Part shown: positions 8,143 to 18,942 of the stretch, one piece after another
Layout: each line of letters starts with the position of its first letter
Numbering within the stretch: the first letter of the stretch is position 1
NCBI GenBank assembly: GCA_001936135.1
Contig: CP012816.1
Span: forward strand, 809,501 to 873,500
DNA from: Saccharomycopsis fibuligera x Saccharomycopsis cf. fibuligera
Taxonomy: Eukaryota; Ascomycota; Saccharomycetes; Ascoideales; Saccharomycopsidaceae
Direction: 5' to 3'
DNA length: 64,000 nucleotides
Translations under genes and position numbers: made by a program
The notes under the pieces: generated by a model
Databases searched by the model: none
What the model was told of the DNA's origin: nothing
What the model saw: the letters and a program-made list of their open reading frames with translations, nothing else

Positions 8143-9233
8143 TCACTGAAACACCTTCACTTTATCAACATTAGCCTTCTTATTCATGCACACAAAATAA
8201 CATTCTTTACTTTCACTGCGTGAAGCTTCTGGTTTAAATCTAGCCACTCGACCAAAAGCTTGTCGTAGTCTATACTCAAGCAAATAATCTTCTGGTCCAG
8301 TATAATATTTGCAAACATACGTTCCTCCGGGTCTAAGCATCTCAATGGCTAAAATGAGCCCAGCATCACATAAGTCCATACTCATTAGATGATCTTTTAC
8401 TTTGAGCCCTGTGGTGTTGGCATCCTATAGTATGCGCTATTAGTAGTGTTATTCCAAAAGCCAGTTGATTGAGGAAACGGTTCATACATATCGCTGAGCA
8501 CAACATCAACAATTTGTTGCTTATTAGTGCTGTTGTTGGTATCACTTCCGCTTGCTTGCTCACTTTCGCTGCTGCTTTCTTCACCCTCAACGTCACCACC
8601 ACTTGCAACTCTCTCAGAAGGGACCATTGTCGCAGTGCTCCTCTGCCTAATATTCTTCATTATAACGTCATTCTTGACAAAAAACTCATATATCAAATGG
8701 TGAGTTCTCTTAGACAAGATATTTGCTTGAATTGAAGAAGCCCCCTTCGGAGGCTTGCAGGGCAATATATCCACTCCCAAAATTTTGGATTCTGGGGGAC
8801 ACAAACTAACCGCGACTTGAGTCCATGCTCCTGGAGCAAATCCCAAATCCACCACATTAAGTGGTCTATGATGGACGCTCGTATTGAAAATGCTAAATTT
8901 TTTATGGATTTCTTGAAGTTTGAAACCTGCCCTGGATTTCAAATTGAGGGAACGTGCTTTACGAGAGTAAAAATCATTTTGACTACGTGCTAGCCACCTT
9001 TGTGATGAACCACTTTTTTTCTTTTGAGGGCCCTGAGGTGGGCCATGATGGTCATGTTTGTGTCGTAGTTGTGGCTGTAGTTGTAGTAATACCGAGGGTA
9101 TTACCGGCACTAAAAGCCTTAATGATGATGATGACGATGATGATGATGATGATGATGGCGAGTAGACACTAAGCTTGAATAGGGGCAAGCATGATCGCAC
9201 AAGGCTGGTGCGCCCAGAACTGAATAAGAGCAT
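8143..9233 (-). CDS. MRM2: Mitochondrial 21S rRNA 2'-O-ribose methyltransferase, with an apparent -1 frameshift
   Basis: This FtsJ/RrmJ-family methylase modifies mitochondrial large-subunit rRNA. The N-terminus (MLLFSSGRTSLVRSCLPLF, then a Ser tract written by TCA repeats) is a plausible mitochondrial presequence. Then come the K-binding SRAGFKLQEI, the SAM motif VVDLGFAPGAWTQVA, LGVDILPC and VVLSDMYEPFPQ. The frame reaches a stop just after MPTPQGSK, while the next frame continues at once with the expected GLKVKDHLMSMDLCDAGL and ends in LRPGGTYVCKYYTG. Insertion of one G in the GGG run at 8407-8409 (minus strand) would restore the frame. It is a homopolymer site, so a sequencing or assembly error is the leading explanation, with a genuine disabling mutation or programmed shift as alternatives. 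An acidic Ser/Glu insert lies at about residues 205-240. Gene identity is sure; integrity is not. Confidence 0.88.
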
Positions 9234-9877
9234 ATTCTTTTTCTATATTGTTTTGATTTGATATTGTGTTATGATACTGTTAAGTGGTCAGTGGTTCTTT
9301 AATACAAAACTGAGGCAGTTGCTGTATGGGTTTTCTTCAAGCGCAGTTTGGCAGCGTTGGAAGCGTAACAGAAGTGCAAGTGCAATGCAAACTAATAGTA
9401 AAAGAAAATAAAAAAAAAAAAAAATCTCTGAAAAGTAGCAGTAGGTGCTAAACCAAGTGATGTATGATATGAATAAACAAAGCCAACTGTACTGTTCCTA
9501 TGCTTTGATTTGAAATTTTTACTTGTGATTCTTTTTTCTGTTTTTCGTGGATGAGATAAGCTTCAACTAAATGTCTGTCGGCATTTTTTATAGGCAACTT
9601 GAAAGCTCTTCAGTTTTTTCTTTTAGGCTGGCCTGGCAGGGTACTGTACTTGTCCCTGACATTACTTGATCTAGCACAACTAAAACAAACTCAGTATTAG
9701 GATAGCCTTACAATATGCACAGATTGAAAAATAATTAAATAAACTTTTTTCCCTTTTTATAAAATTTACATAATTGTTAGTTACAAATACACCTCTTTTT
9801 CCGTAATATCAGCTCAGATAATGGACTTCTGCGTCCACATTATCCAAAACTTCACCAAAAATAGCATCAACAACCTA
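9234..9877. other. Intergenic: MRM2 promoter / HPR1 3' end
   Basis: 644 bp between two minus-strand genes. It carries A-runs (about 9405-9424), T-rich stretches and an AT-rich end next to the HPR1 stop, typical of a yeast promoter plus 3' UTR. I see no convincing TATA, RNA gene or open frame. Confidence 0.4.
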
Positions 9878-12241
9878 TCAGTAATCTAGTGCAGCATTAT
9901 TTTGCTCCTTCATAACCACATCCTCGCTGTCGCCTCCATTACCGGCAGAAGAACCGACCCCGGCGTCCTCATCATCATTCTGATCATCTTTACTCCACAG
10001 AATATAAGAATTCTTGAGTTTCTTGTTGTTAGATTCAACTAGACTTTGAACTTCCGACTTTAATTCTTCAAGTTTGCGCTTCAATCTGTCATTATTTCTT
10101 TTCTGTATCGACTGTGGTCTAAAATCGACAGCAACTTTACCATTACCATTAACTTGATCATTGACATTGCTACCAGAATTTTGATCTTTTTCTGTGTTAG
10201 CATCATCTTCTGTTGGTAATAATAACTTGGAAGCATCAATTTTAAGCCACGAGCCTCTCTTGCGTAAATACCTTGATCTTTTCCAACTGCTTAAATTATA
10301 CTGTGGTCTCAAGTTTGGATCAGGAATACCAATCTCGTTATCTATCTCCTCTTTGATCTTGCTCAATTTTTCAGTAAGTTCTTCTTCGCTTGGTTTCTTA
10401 AAATCAAACTGGTTCTGTGCTGTTAATATTTTGGTTAGGTTTCTGTTACCAAACTGAATACCAAATAAGTTTTCATAACTGGAGGATGCTTTCAATTTTG
10501 CTGACACTTCATCAAGACTTTTGTCAAAACTTGGCTTATCATGAGAAATATTAAATAAATTGAACTTGTTCAATTTCCAAGAAAACCAAATCAAATCATT
10601 ATGTCCAACAATAGAATTTGTTGTAAAATACAAAGATTTGCTGTAATCACTGAAAAAAGCACTCAACGTTTTCTTGATATTGAGGTAATAATCATATTCA
10701 TTGTTTCGGCGGTCTATCAAACTAGGATACACTTCTTTAAAAGTGTTATACAACAATTTGGGGTTTTGGGGCACTGAAGCTACAGTGTCATCTTTGCCTT
10801 TATTCAACTGCTCAATAAATTCATCATATTTTTTGAAATATTGAGTCATTTGAACAAAATTATCTTTTTTGTATTTTTCAAGATTGTTAAACATAAAGTT
10901 GTTAACAATGTAAATTTGCACAAGCACCTCTAACCTCCATTTGGAATCATTAGCCTTTTGCTTGTCAAAAAGAGTGGTATTTACGATTCTGGTAAGACCG
11001 CTAAATCTCTCTTCCAGATTATAATACTTTAACTTATCTTGAATAAATGTTCTTTGGTAAAAATCTTCCACAAACTTAGGATCACCATGCTCAAGATACT
11101 GGCTTATGCTTTTTGTTAATCTGTTTGGATCGGTAACTGTCTCAGGAATATCATTGCTCGCAATGTCAGCTTTTTGTAAAGTTATATCCGTTAATTCCTT
11201 CACTAATGCTTTTTGGTCTTTCAAAACATAATCTTGCTTTATAGGAGGATAGTTTAACAATGGATTGGCCAACCATTCTTGTATTTTCCAAAACCTAAAA
11301 AATAATTCGTCTCCGTATCTTTTTAGCGGAAGATTTATGCTATCAAGTATCTGCTCATTAAAAGTGAAACTTTGATCAGCATATAATGGATCATTAATTG
11401 AAAAATTTTGGGATAAATATACTCTAATTCTGCCCAAAAATTCAGTTTTATGAGTAAAAATGTTGTCTTTAACTTGTCCAAAACGATCAATCAACTCATT
11501 CACTGCTCTCAACAATCCCAGACCTGGTCTTCTTCTTCCAATCAACTTTGTAGTGTGGATAGGTACACCAGCGGTTCCTGAACCTTGCTTGTAATATTGG
11601 CCATCATTTTTTGTCAAGAATTTGATAAGTTCAAACTGTCTTGATTCCATATAGTTCCAAAATTTGTAAAGAAAATCTAGTGAGTTACTGGTGAATATTT
11701 TTGGTATAAGTATGAAGAGCAAATCAAATTGTGGATCTTCTTTAGCATTGACAGAAAAACAAGCAAAGTCTAATAGTATAGCATAAAAATTTAGCTTGAG
11801 CTCCTCGATACTACCTATGCTATAGTCATCTTCGCTGCTGTTGTTGTCGTCATCTGTGACATCGTGTTTTTGGTCAATTTTCTTTACAATGGTGTTGATA
11901 GATTGTTCAAACTTTGATAAAGCATTCAAGAAAATCAACTCTAAAAATAGCTTTTTATTCGTATCATCAGGTACCTTGGATATAAATTCAGGATAGAAAG
12001 ATTCCAATATGCTATCATTGATAATATTGTCAATCAATGGCTTTTTCACCTGCGACCATTGGTACTCGTCGGGAATACTGATAGTTCCTGCTGGCTTATA
12101 AGCATCCGCATCCCATATAGATTGAGAGATATTGTGTTCAGGGAAGATGTAAGAATGTATAGTGAATACGAGATTGTATAGCAGGTAAGTGGATTCTTCA
12201 AGCCATTTCTTGTGTTCTTCCAAAGAGTTGTGCTCTGCCAT
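9878..12241 (-). CDS. HPR1: THO complex subunit Hpr1 (THOC1 family)
   Basis: The 787-aa protein starts at ATG 12241 (MAEHNSLEEHKKWLEE). It matches the THOC1/Hpr1 pattern over its length: an acidic insert (DVTDDDNNSSEDD) near residue 135, the helical DFLYKFWNYMESR segment comparable to LKFWPYAESR of S. cerevisiae Hpr1, the IGRRRPGLGLLRAVNELIDRF region, and the late SSWKRSRYLRKRGSW segment corresponding to the family's LRFLRSRYLFDF. The tail is Lys/Asp-rich and disordered. In THO, Hpr1 works with Tho2, Mft1 and Thp2 to couple transcription elongation to mRNP packaging and export, preventing R-loops. Length (752 aa in S. cerevisiae) agrees. Sequence similarity is moderate, as is usual for this fast-evolving subunit. 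Confidence 0.82.
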   Translation of the reverse strand: MAEHNSLEEHKKWLEESTYLLYNLVFTIHSYIFPEHNISQSIWDADAYKPAGTISIPDEYQWSQVKKPLIDNIINDSILESFYPEFISKVPDDTNKKLFLELIFLNALSKFEQSINTIVKKIDQKHDVTDDDNNSSEDDYSIGSIEELKLNFYAILLDFACFSVNAKEDPQFDLLFILIPKIFTSNSLDFLYKFWNYMESRQFELIKFLTKNDGQYYKQGSGTAGVPIHTTKLIGRRRPGLGLLRAVNELIDRFGQVKDNIFTHKTEFLGRIRVYLSQNFSINDPLYADQSFTFNEQILDSINLPLKRYGDELFFRFWKIQEWLANPLLNYPPIKQDYVLKDQKALVKELTDITLQKADIASNDIPETVTDPNRLTKSISQYLEHGDPKFVEDFYQRTFIQDKLKYYNLEERFSGLTRIVNTTLFDKQKANDSKWRLEVLVQIYIVNNFMFNNLEKYKKDNFVQMTQYFKKYDEFIEQLNKGKDDTVASVPQNPKLLYNTFKEVYPSLIDRRNNEYDYYLNIKKTLSAFFSDYSKSLYFTTNSIVGHNDLIWFSWKLNKFNLFNISHDKPSFDKSLDEVSAKLKASSSYENLFGIQFGNRNLTKILTAQNQFDFKKPSEEELTEKLSKIKEEIDNEIGIPDPNLRPQYNLSSWKRSRYLRKRGSWLKIDASKLLLPTEDDANTEKDQNSGSNVNDQVNGNGKVAVDFRPQSIQKRNNDRLKRKLEELKSEVQSLVESNNKKLKNSYILWSKDDQNDDEDAGVGSSAGNGGDSEDVVMKEQNNAALDY

Positions 12242-12964
12242 AGTATTGATAGGTATGCTGATTATGCTCTGTAGTTTAACAACCTCTGCTGGCTCTTTTA
12301 CGCAGTTTCTATTTACTCTCTATTCATTCGCGATTCACTTCATTTTCAGTTTGTTTTTCTGTTCTTTCAACACTTATGGTGCAAGGGTGTTGCTCCAAAC
12401 TAACCTAGACACCACACGGTAATGTACACTATATATAGACAAAGTGCTCCCTGAATCACTTTATCACGCCCCGGATAGACCACTATAGTCTGAATTGAGT
12501 AGTAACGACTTTATCTTATTAAGTAGGTTTAAGATACGAAATACTAATAACTCTTCATGCAAAGAAATAGAAGCGATATTCAAAGCTTTTTAAGCAATTG
12601 TGTCTTCAGGAACCATATCAGCATCCTTATCCTATCGACCAATCTGCATTTTTAGTGTAGCCTAGGTTTTTCTACAAGAAAGCATTACTGCTAACATACA
12701 ACACGAAACCTTTTATAAATAAATTTGTTGAGAAACAAATACAGGCCTTTTCTGTTTGTTTTTTCGCTTTTTATTAAATATTTTTCAATTAGTAGGAGTT
12801 CTAAACAAATGATTTTATGATTTTCGTTTGCATAAAAAAAATGAAATTAAATGACAAAAATGAAGAGTGTATAATATAGTATAGTATAGTATATAGTAAT
12901 AATAGCTAATGTTGGGCAGTTTTGCTAGCAACATAGCAAAAAAGAAAAATCTTATATAAAGTTA
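12242..12964. other. Intergenic: HPR1 promoter / DUG2 3' end
   Basis: 723 bp between two minus-strand genes. The HPR1-proximal part contains a plus-strand TATATATAG (about 12430-12440). The DUG2-proximal part has a short TATAG tandem run (about 12872-12898). The rest is AT-rich without protein-like frames. Confidence 0.4.
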
Positions 12965-15900
12965 TCAAATAATAAGCTTTTCAATGTACTTATCAAGCCC
13001 AGCAGAGTCCTCGCCATTTTTCGAACTATCTCCTTTCTCTTTAGGCCTAAAGATGTATTCTTTTCTGTTAGACTTAACAGAAACATAATCTGTATGCTGT
13101 TGTGTCTCAGTCTTGAGATCATTAGTAGGAACGGCATTGAATACATTAAATAAAATTTTCTTCAATTTGAAAAGATTAATGATTCGTAATCTTTCATTAT
13201 TTAAATGAGCATTATCAGAGCTTTGACCGCATGGAATTTGTGCCGCATCAGCATTGAAAAACTTCTCCAAGAATCTGATCGACGGAATAGATCCCCCTTC
13301 TCTGATGAATAATGGCTTAAGTTTCCATTCACTGATAATCGCCTCATTTAAAATTTTGTAAAGTTTGTTGTCAAGATTACCCAACCACGGCTCAGTTTCC
13401 TTGATAAATTTGATCTTCAAAGTATTGTTACTATCAAATTGCTTAAAAGATTCTCCCAAATAGTTCACTAAATTCTCCTTGATGGTTTCAATATCTTGGT
13501 TAGGAACAATTCTCATGGAGATTGCTGAACTAGCGACTTTTGGGATAATCGTAGTATTTCTTGGTCCTGAAACTTTGACACGATGAACTGTCAACGAAGG
13601 TAATCTCCACTTCTTCAAGAGGTTGTTGATATTGAGATCATTGCGACTATCATTAGGGACAATTCTCTCAATGATATTTTGATACAATTGAAGTTCTTCT
13701 TTACAGATTGGAAGAATTGGCTTATAATAGTCTGGAATAAGTACTCTACCATTCGCTGTGTCTGTTAATTTGGATAACAAATTGACCAAGTCAATAGTAG
13801 GCTCTCTAGAGACCCCACCATCAACACCAGAATGTCTATCTGGCTTTTCACTTGACAATTCTATCTCAGCACTAATCAAGCCTCTTAATCCATAATTCAA
13901 GCATGGAGTATAGTCATCGAGCCAATAGGAGTTTGAGAACAATATCCAATCAATTTCACCAATCAAATTTTTATAAGTGGAAATTACACTTTGGAAACCA
14001 AATGATCCAGATTCTTCCTCGCCTTCAAGTAAAAACACTACATCAGAGCTCAAACTTTTAGATTTGCTTAAGTCTGATACCGCAAATATTGATGATAGTA
14101 TCGGGCCTTTGTTATCAGTAATACCTCTTGCGTACAAATAGCCATCCTGAGCAATCATGGTGAATGGATCTGTGTCCCAACCTTTATCATTTTCTGTTTC
14201 AACAACATCATAGTGGCCATACCAAATAACTCTTGGAACCTTTTCATTATGCAGCTTTCCAGGTTTGTTTGCTTTAAAAAGAGCATAAACAACAGGATTA
14301 GCGTTTTCCGCTGGCAACAATTTTGACTCATAGGCACCGTATTTTTTGAAAATGTTGTTTAAAAAATTAGCGCAGTTTCTGGAATCTTCAATGTAAAGTT
14401 CTGGTTTTTGAGAGATAGTTTTAAAGCTGATAAAATTAGACAAAATTTTCAATAAATCATTGTTGCTAACTAGTCCTTTATTTGAATCACTAGAATGACC
14501 AAATCGAGTCTGAAAATCCTCTGTTACTGTAATATGACCATAATCATTAACCTTGTTTGGCAAGTTCCAGATGGAGATTCCTGAGTGACCAGCACTTATT
14601 AATAGATTGTCGTTACTGTTGTTATAGTTGTATAAAATGTCGACCGATTGAATCGATTTTTCATTTGAATTCCATTCAGAGGTGAACCCATCAGGACTAT
14701 GCACAAACCCGCCAGTGGTGTTTAAGTTATACTTGCAGCATCCAAACTCTGTGCCTTTGAATAAACAATTTAAATTTGTATAGTATGCTAAAGAATTAAT
14801 CTCAACGGAGTTATCAGTATCAATGATTTTGATTAATTGAAAAGTGGACAAATCCCAAACTTTTACTTTGCCGTCAGTCAAGCCACAATAGAGGAAAAAC
14901 CCATTTATAGTGATTGTCAAAGTTGGATCGTCATTGTCTAATTCAGTAAGAAATTTCAATTGAGGCCCATTAGCTAAAATTTCATTGTGTATACCCCATA
15001 TTTTCACCAATCCATCACCACCTACGGAAATCAAGTACTCTTCAAAGTTTTCATCTGGAGTAATTGGAAAATTGCTGTTTTGAAAAACTTCTTTAGGAAC
15101 GATTTTCAAGTCGTAAATAAAGCCATTATGAGCAAAGGGGATAACGTTATCCAACGGAACTTCTATCAAAGTTAAATTGGTTTTAGTTTTTTCCAACTTA
15201 TGTGAAAATTTTTCAATTTTTTCATTGATTGCATTTGACGAATTCTGTTCCAGAGATCTTACCCCTGGCTTTGAGTCAAAAAACTTGTCATATCTTATGA
15301 ATGGCAACTTATTTAATGTAGATTTGTTAACTTTTACAAAGTTTTGCTTATCAGACAAATTCACCCATTGAATCGAAGTATTTTGACTTCCAAAAAATAA
15401 TATGTTTAAGTTTTTCGAAAGGGCAATGGAAAAAATATCACCAATGTCAATTAATGAATAAATTGTAGTAATTTCTTTAATTCCTTTGTGAGAGTCGTGC
15501 TCTGTGTCTTTGTTCAATCCTGAAATATCCCAAATCTTAATAAGTGAGTCAGAGGATGTTGAAAATAAGTAGTTTTCATTGTTTGATATAATCAAGTTAA
15601 GAATTGATCCATTGTGATCAGTATCGATAGTGCCAATCTTTTGGAAAGTTGTCAAATTATAAATCAAAATTTTAGAATCCTGTGTACCACTGAAAAGTAG
15701 TTTGTGTTTTTTGGAAATTGCAATCGATAGGACAGAAAATCCGTGACTCCATCTATGCAATAACGTTGGATTGTCGTGGTTCAAGAAAACGGAATTTGAG
15801 GAAGACGTTGGCAAAGAGTACAGTAACGACGAGGATACACTGGAGTATCCGTTAGACCCATCAGCTGAATCAGAATTTATATTGATGTTTATTGATGACA

Positions 15901-15973
15901 CATCTGAAGCTGAGTTATTGTTTAAAGAGTACAAACTGCTGTTGATCAATGGTAAATGCCTATCTAGCGACAT
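12965..15973 (-). CDS. DUG2: Dug2-type WD40 + M20 metallopeptidase (glutathione degradosome)
   Basis: The first true ATG is 15973 (MSLDRHLPLI), giving 1002 aa. The N-terminal half is a WD40 propeller (repeat ends such as SLIKIWDIS, GLVKIWGIH, GKVKVWDLS, SGISIWNLP). The C-terminal half is an M20 peptidase with metal ligands in WYGHYDVVE (His about 586), the bridging Asp in GITDNKGP (about 618) and LLEGEEESGS (about 651). This WD40-M20 fusion is diagnostic of Dug2, which pairs with the Dug3 glutamine amidotransferase domain protein and the Dug1 peptidase to break down cytosolic glutathione. S. cerevisiae Dug2 is 878 aa; the excess here is mainly the Ser/Asn-rich N-terminus. Upstream sequence is only about 220 bp before the pseudogene remnant, so the promoter must be short or overlap the remnant. 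Confidence 0.93.
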   Translation of the reverse strand: MSLDRHLPLINSSLYSLNNNSASDVSSINININSDSADGSNGYSSVSSSLLYSLPTSSSNSVFLNHDNPTLLHRWSHGFSVLSIAISKKHKLLFSGTQDSKILIYNLTTFQKIGTIDTDHNGSILNLIISNNENYLFSTSSDSLIKIWDISGLNKDTEHDSHKGIKEITTIYSLIDIGDIFSIALSKNLNILFFGSQNTSIQWVNLSDKQNFVKVNKSTLNKLPFIRYDKFFDSKPGVRSLEQNSSNAINEKIEKFSHKLEKTKTNLTLIEVPLDNVIPFAHNGFIYDLKIVPKEVFQNSNFPITPDENFEEYLISVGGDGLVKIWGIHNEILANGPQLKFLTELDNDDPTLTITINGFFLYCGLTDGKVKVWDLSTFQLIKIIDTDNSVEINSLAYYTNLNCLFKGTEFGCCKYNLNTTGGFVHSPDGFTSEWNSNEKSIQSVDILYNYNNSNDNLLISAGHSGISIWNLPNKVNDYGHITVTEDFQTRFGHSSDSNKGLVSNNDLLKILSNFISFKTISQKPELYIEDSRNCANFLNNIFKKYGAYESKLLPAENANPVVYALFKANKPGKLHNEKVPRVIWYGHYDVVETENDKGWDTDPFTMIAQDGYLYARGITDNKGPILSSIFAVSDLSKSKSLSSDVVFLLEGEEESGSFGFQSVISTYKNLIGEIDWILFSNSYWLDDYTPCLNYGLRGLISAEIELSSEKPDRHSGVDGGVSREPTIDLVNLLSKLTDTANGRVLIPDYYKPILPICKEELQLYQNIIERIVPNDSRNDLNINNLLKKWRLPSLTVHRVKVSGPRNTTIIPKVASSAISMRIVPNQDIETIKENLVNYLGESFKQFDSNNTLKIKFIKETEPWLGNLDNKLYKILNEAIISEWKLKPLFIREGGSIPSIRFLEKFFNADAAQIPCGQSSDNAHLNNERLRIINLFKLKKILFNVFNAVPTNDLKTETQQHTDYVSVKSNRKEYIFRPKEKGDSSKNGEDSAGLDKYIEKLII

Positions 15974-16197
15974 CTTGAAGTTTAGTGCCAAAAGCAGTTA
16001 CAAAGCTGAACGTCCCAAAGCCTCTTTGCTCTTTTTTTATAATGCAGCACAAAACAAGAAACAAAAGAAAACAAAAAACAAGGAAAGTTTTTTTTTCCCT
16101 TTTTTTGGAGATTATCAAATGATTCATTAAATTGAGTAGCTTTTACTGTTTAAGTTGGAGTAAATTCACCATTGCAAAATTGACGTATCAGCACAAG

Positions 16198-17138
16198 TCA
16201 TGTGAAAAAGCGCATGCGGTCGATCAACCGTAGCTCGTGACTCACAGTCAACTTGGTTTTCATCTGCGCTCCCAACCCGCTGCCATCGCTATCACCACGA
16301 TTCAGCAGGCTAACATCAGCAGCAGCTTTGGTCTGCTAAAACAGCAACAGCATCGTCGCTATGGTCACATCAACATTCATGTCGAGCATCTATTGACAAT
16401 TGGAATTTTTCTTCCTGTTGATGGCGGTAGATTCTGTCGAGAATAATTACTGACAAAAGTTTTCCCACTCCCGTGAAGTATCCTTCAATCACCGCCTAGA
16501 TTTCTTGGATATGGAGCTTATGATTCTTTTGACTAAAACACACAAGATATAACTTGCTCTCGTCATTGTTTAAATGAAAGGGAGTGATTGTCACATATTC
16601 GACTTCGTATTTCACATGCAAGATATTAACTGCTTTATCGTCACTGTTCCCACTATTTACTGGGAACCCAAGAATAAAATTGATTTCACATTGATCGAGA
16701 GTGTTGACATCGACGTATCCCGCTTTTGGTAATGTCTTGATATATACTCGCTACTCAACTATCGAAATAAAGCATACTTTTATCCCCCATAATTGGATCG
16801 AGAAGCTAAAGTATTTCCCTACTTAATGACACTCTTAATGATTTTCACACATTGCAAATCTGGGTCAAAAGTTCCTTATTTGAAGCATAGCCTGTTACTA
16901 AGCAATTATAGTGATTGAAAATCACGGAGCTTAGTTGGAGGCAAAATTTTTGAAGCTCTTCTTGGCTCATTGCTAATCCTTCCACCTTTCTGTAGCTAGT
17001 ATGGTTATAAAAGTTAACTATGTTTAGCACATCAACATCCTAGTCCAGACATTGCAATGGAAATGCGGCGGCCTTGTTTCCCACAAAACCGTGGCTAACA
17101 TGTGACCATAATAGAAGAAACCTGAGATCCAAAGTCAT
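16198..17138 (-). pseudogene. Decayed pyridoxal kinase (BUD16-like)
   Basis: The minus strand from an ATG at 17138 to a TGA at 16198-16200 spans about 313 codons, the length of S. cerevisiae Bud16. Reading through stops and shifts, the pyridoxal-kinase landmarks appear in order: SHVSHGFVGNKAAAFPLQC, DVDVLNIVNFYNHTSY, LVTGYASNKELLTQI, LLDPIMGDKSMLYFD, GYVDVNTLDQCEINFILG, VEYVTITPFHL, then YFTGVGKLLSVIILDRIY (the GTGD-type active-site loop, here GVGK) and a C-terminal MKTKLTVSHELRLID. Lesions include a Trp-to-stop change at 17040-17042, a stop at 16845-16847, at least four further in-frame stops and at least two frameshifts (one extra G in the Ser-Gly-Tyr-Val-Asp stretch, one after the active-site loop). 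The catalytic Asp of GxGD also seems changed. It is clearly a non-functional host gene copy; whether an intact paralogue exists elsewhere cannot be seen. Confidence 0.88.
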
Positions 17139-18868
17139 TAAGTTCAGAAATATTACCTGAAATACGATTTTCTTTTGGGGTTTATCTTTCTTCACAAATT
17201 TTCAGCTTTCTCTAATCAAATAAGATCATTACCAAATATTAAGATGTTGAAGCTGACAGTTGGGCTGCTGTATTAGTTTTTCAAAAAATCATAGCCACCA
17301 CATGCGCGCGTGGGACAGGGCTCGTAACAAATACTAAATGGTAGATTACCATTACTTTAAAGCTAGACATATACTGTTGCCTACTATCAGTCGAGCTTTT
17401 ATTACCTTCAATCAAGAGTGATCCTTGTATTTCTTTTTTCTTTCTCTTCATGAACTTTGGCTTACAAATTATCTTTGAAAGCACAGGATGCCAAACTAAC
17501 CAAATGAATTTTTTTTATAATAATTGATTCTATGTAACAGACAAACGGTAACTAATTAACAATGCCCGTTTAACACGCGAAAAGACAGGCATCAGATCTG
17601 GTGGTATAGTCAATATATCAAATGAGTTTTTGTGTTTAACAAAGAATGAATGGATATTAGTGCTGAGCTTTAGGCAATGGTGATTTTTATACTCAGTCAA
17701 ATATAAATACTAAACCGTATAGTAATTAGCTAAGCAAAGCGTCTTTAAAAAAACTATAATGATCAAAACCTAAATAGATGAAGGTACACTTTCAACCACT
17801 GCTTATATTCCCGACCTCTATTTGATCATTAGTCTGATTGATTATAAGGAAAAATGTAAGCAAAGGCATAAGTTTAAGGGTAAAACAAGAACAAAGTAAA
17901 ACAAGAAAATGAAAATGAAGTTTAAAAATATAGTAAAAGAGACTGTTGAAAAGTAAAACCAACACTTATCCTTGTTAATTATAAGTTTCTTGTATTCTAA
18001 TATAACTAAATAGCAAAACCTACGACAAGAATTAGTTAAATAGTATATAAAAACTAATCTGAATAAATAGGTCAATTTGTTGGAATGTCTCAACCATCTA
18101 GTATTTCTGGTAAAAGAGAGATTGATCATCAAAAGTTATGCTGACGTTTTCCATTTAGACAAAGCACAGTCCTATGGCTCGTCTCCAAACCTTATATACT
18201 AACAAATGTTTTTACATACAAAGTCGGTTTATTAACTATATAGGAATAATAGGAGATAGAATCTTATAAACTTACCTATATAGAGCATGGTTCAATTGTT
18301 ATCATATAGGGAAAACTTAATTAAGTAAAAACCTTACAACAAGTTTATAAAATTTTGTTTTCTATCATTCAAATATAGTTGATCGATACACCCTAATATA
18401 AAGAAAGAGTGCTGTATAATGATATAACTAGAAGGATTTAGAATCGAAATTGAGTTCCAGAACAGATTGAGAGATATAGCCACAAAATGACCTCATTTAG
18501 AATCTGAAACAATACACATATTTACTACTATTTACAGCTACTATGTGTTATCATCAGCTTGATTATTATTTAAACACGGGTGAACCCAACATTGTTATAT
18601 AGTTATTATATTTTAGTAAGAAAATGTAGAAAAAAAGAGGAAGAAGAAATACAAGGACTTTTAAGATAAGAACAAGTATCTTAGGATAAAGAAGCATCCT
18701 TAAATAGTTTAAGATCTGTAAGAGATCTTCAAGAAAGATTACAGTGTCTAAAGACTAGACAGAATATATTGGTCCAAGAAGAACCTGTGGTTTGAGAATC
18801 AATCTAGAATACTGGTATATCGGAGCTTAAACACAGTTAGCGTCCCGTTTACTTTTCAAAGCAAAATG
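17139..18868. other. Gene-poor AT-rich stretch
   Basis: 1.73 kb with no convincing gene. The longest minus-strand frames (for instance 17281-17484 and 17842-18132) are Lys/Phe/Ile-rich, lack homology I can recognise and look like chance frames in AT-rich DNA. The stretch lies between the pyridoxal-kinase remnant and a tRNA gene, the kind of place where decay products accumulate. I looked for long terminal repeats flanking the tRNA and saw none. Confidence 0.4.
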
Positions 18869-18942
18869 GCCGGGCTAGCCTAATTGGTTAGGGCGTCTGA
18901 CTTCTAATCAGGAGATTCTGGGTTCGAGTCCCAGGTTCGGTG
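18869..18942 (+). tRNA. tRNA-Arg (anticodon UCU)
   Basis: A 74-nt cloverleaf folds without an intron. The acceptor stem is GCCGGGC with GTTCGGT (containing three G-U type pairs), discriminator G18942. The D arm is GCCT/GGGC with loop AATTGGTTA. The anticodon arm is TCTGA-CTTCTAA-TCAGG with TCT at the anticodon positions. The T arm is CTGGG-TTCGAGT-CCCAG. The internal B box GGTTCGAGTCC (18921-18931) and A box are good, and a T-run from 18944 provides the Pol III terminator. The anticodon arm is identical to that of other yeast tRNA-Arg(UCU). It reads AGA, the main arginine codon in these AT-rich yeasts. Confidence 0.95.
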
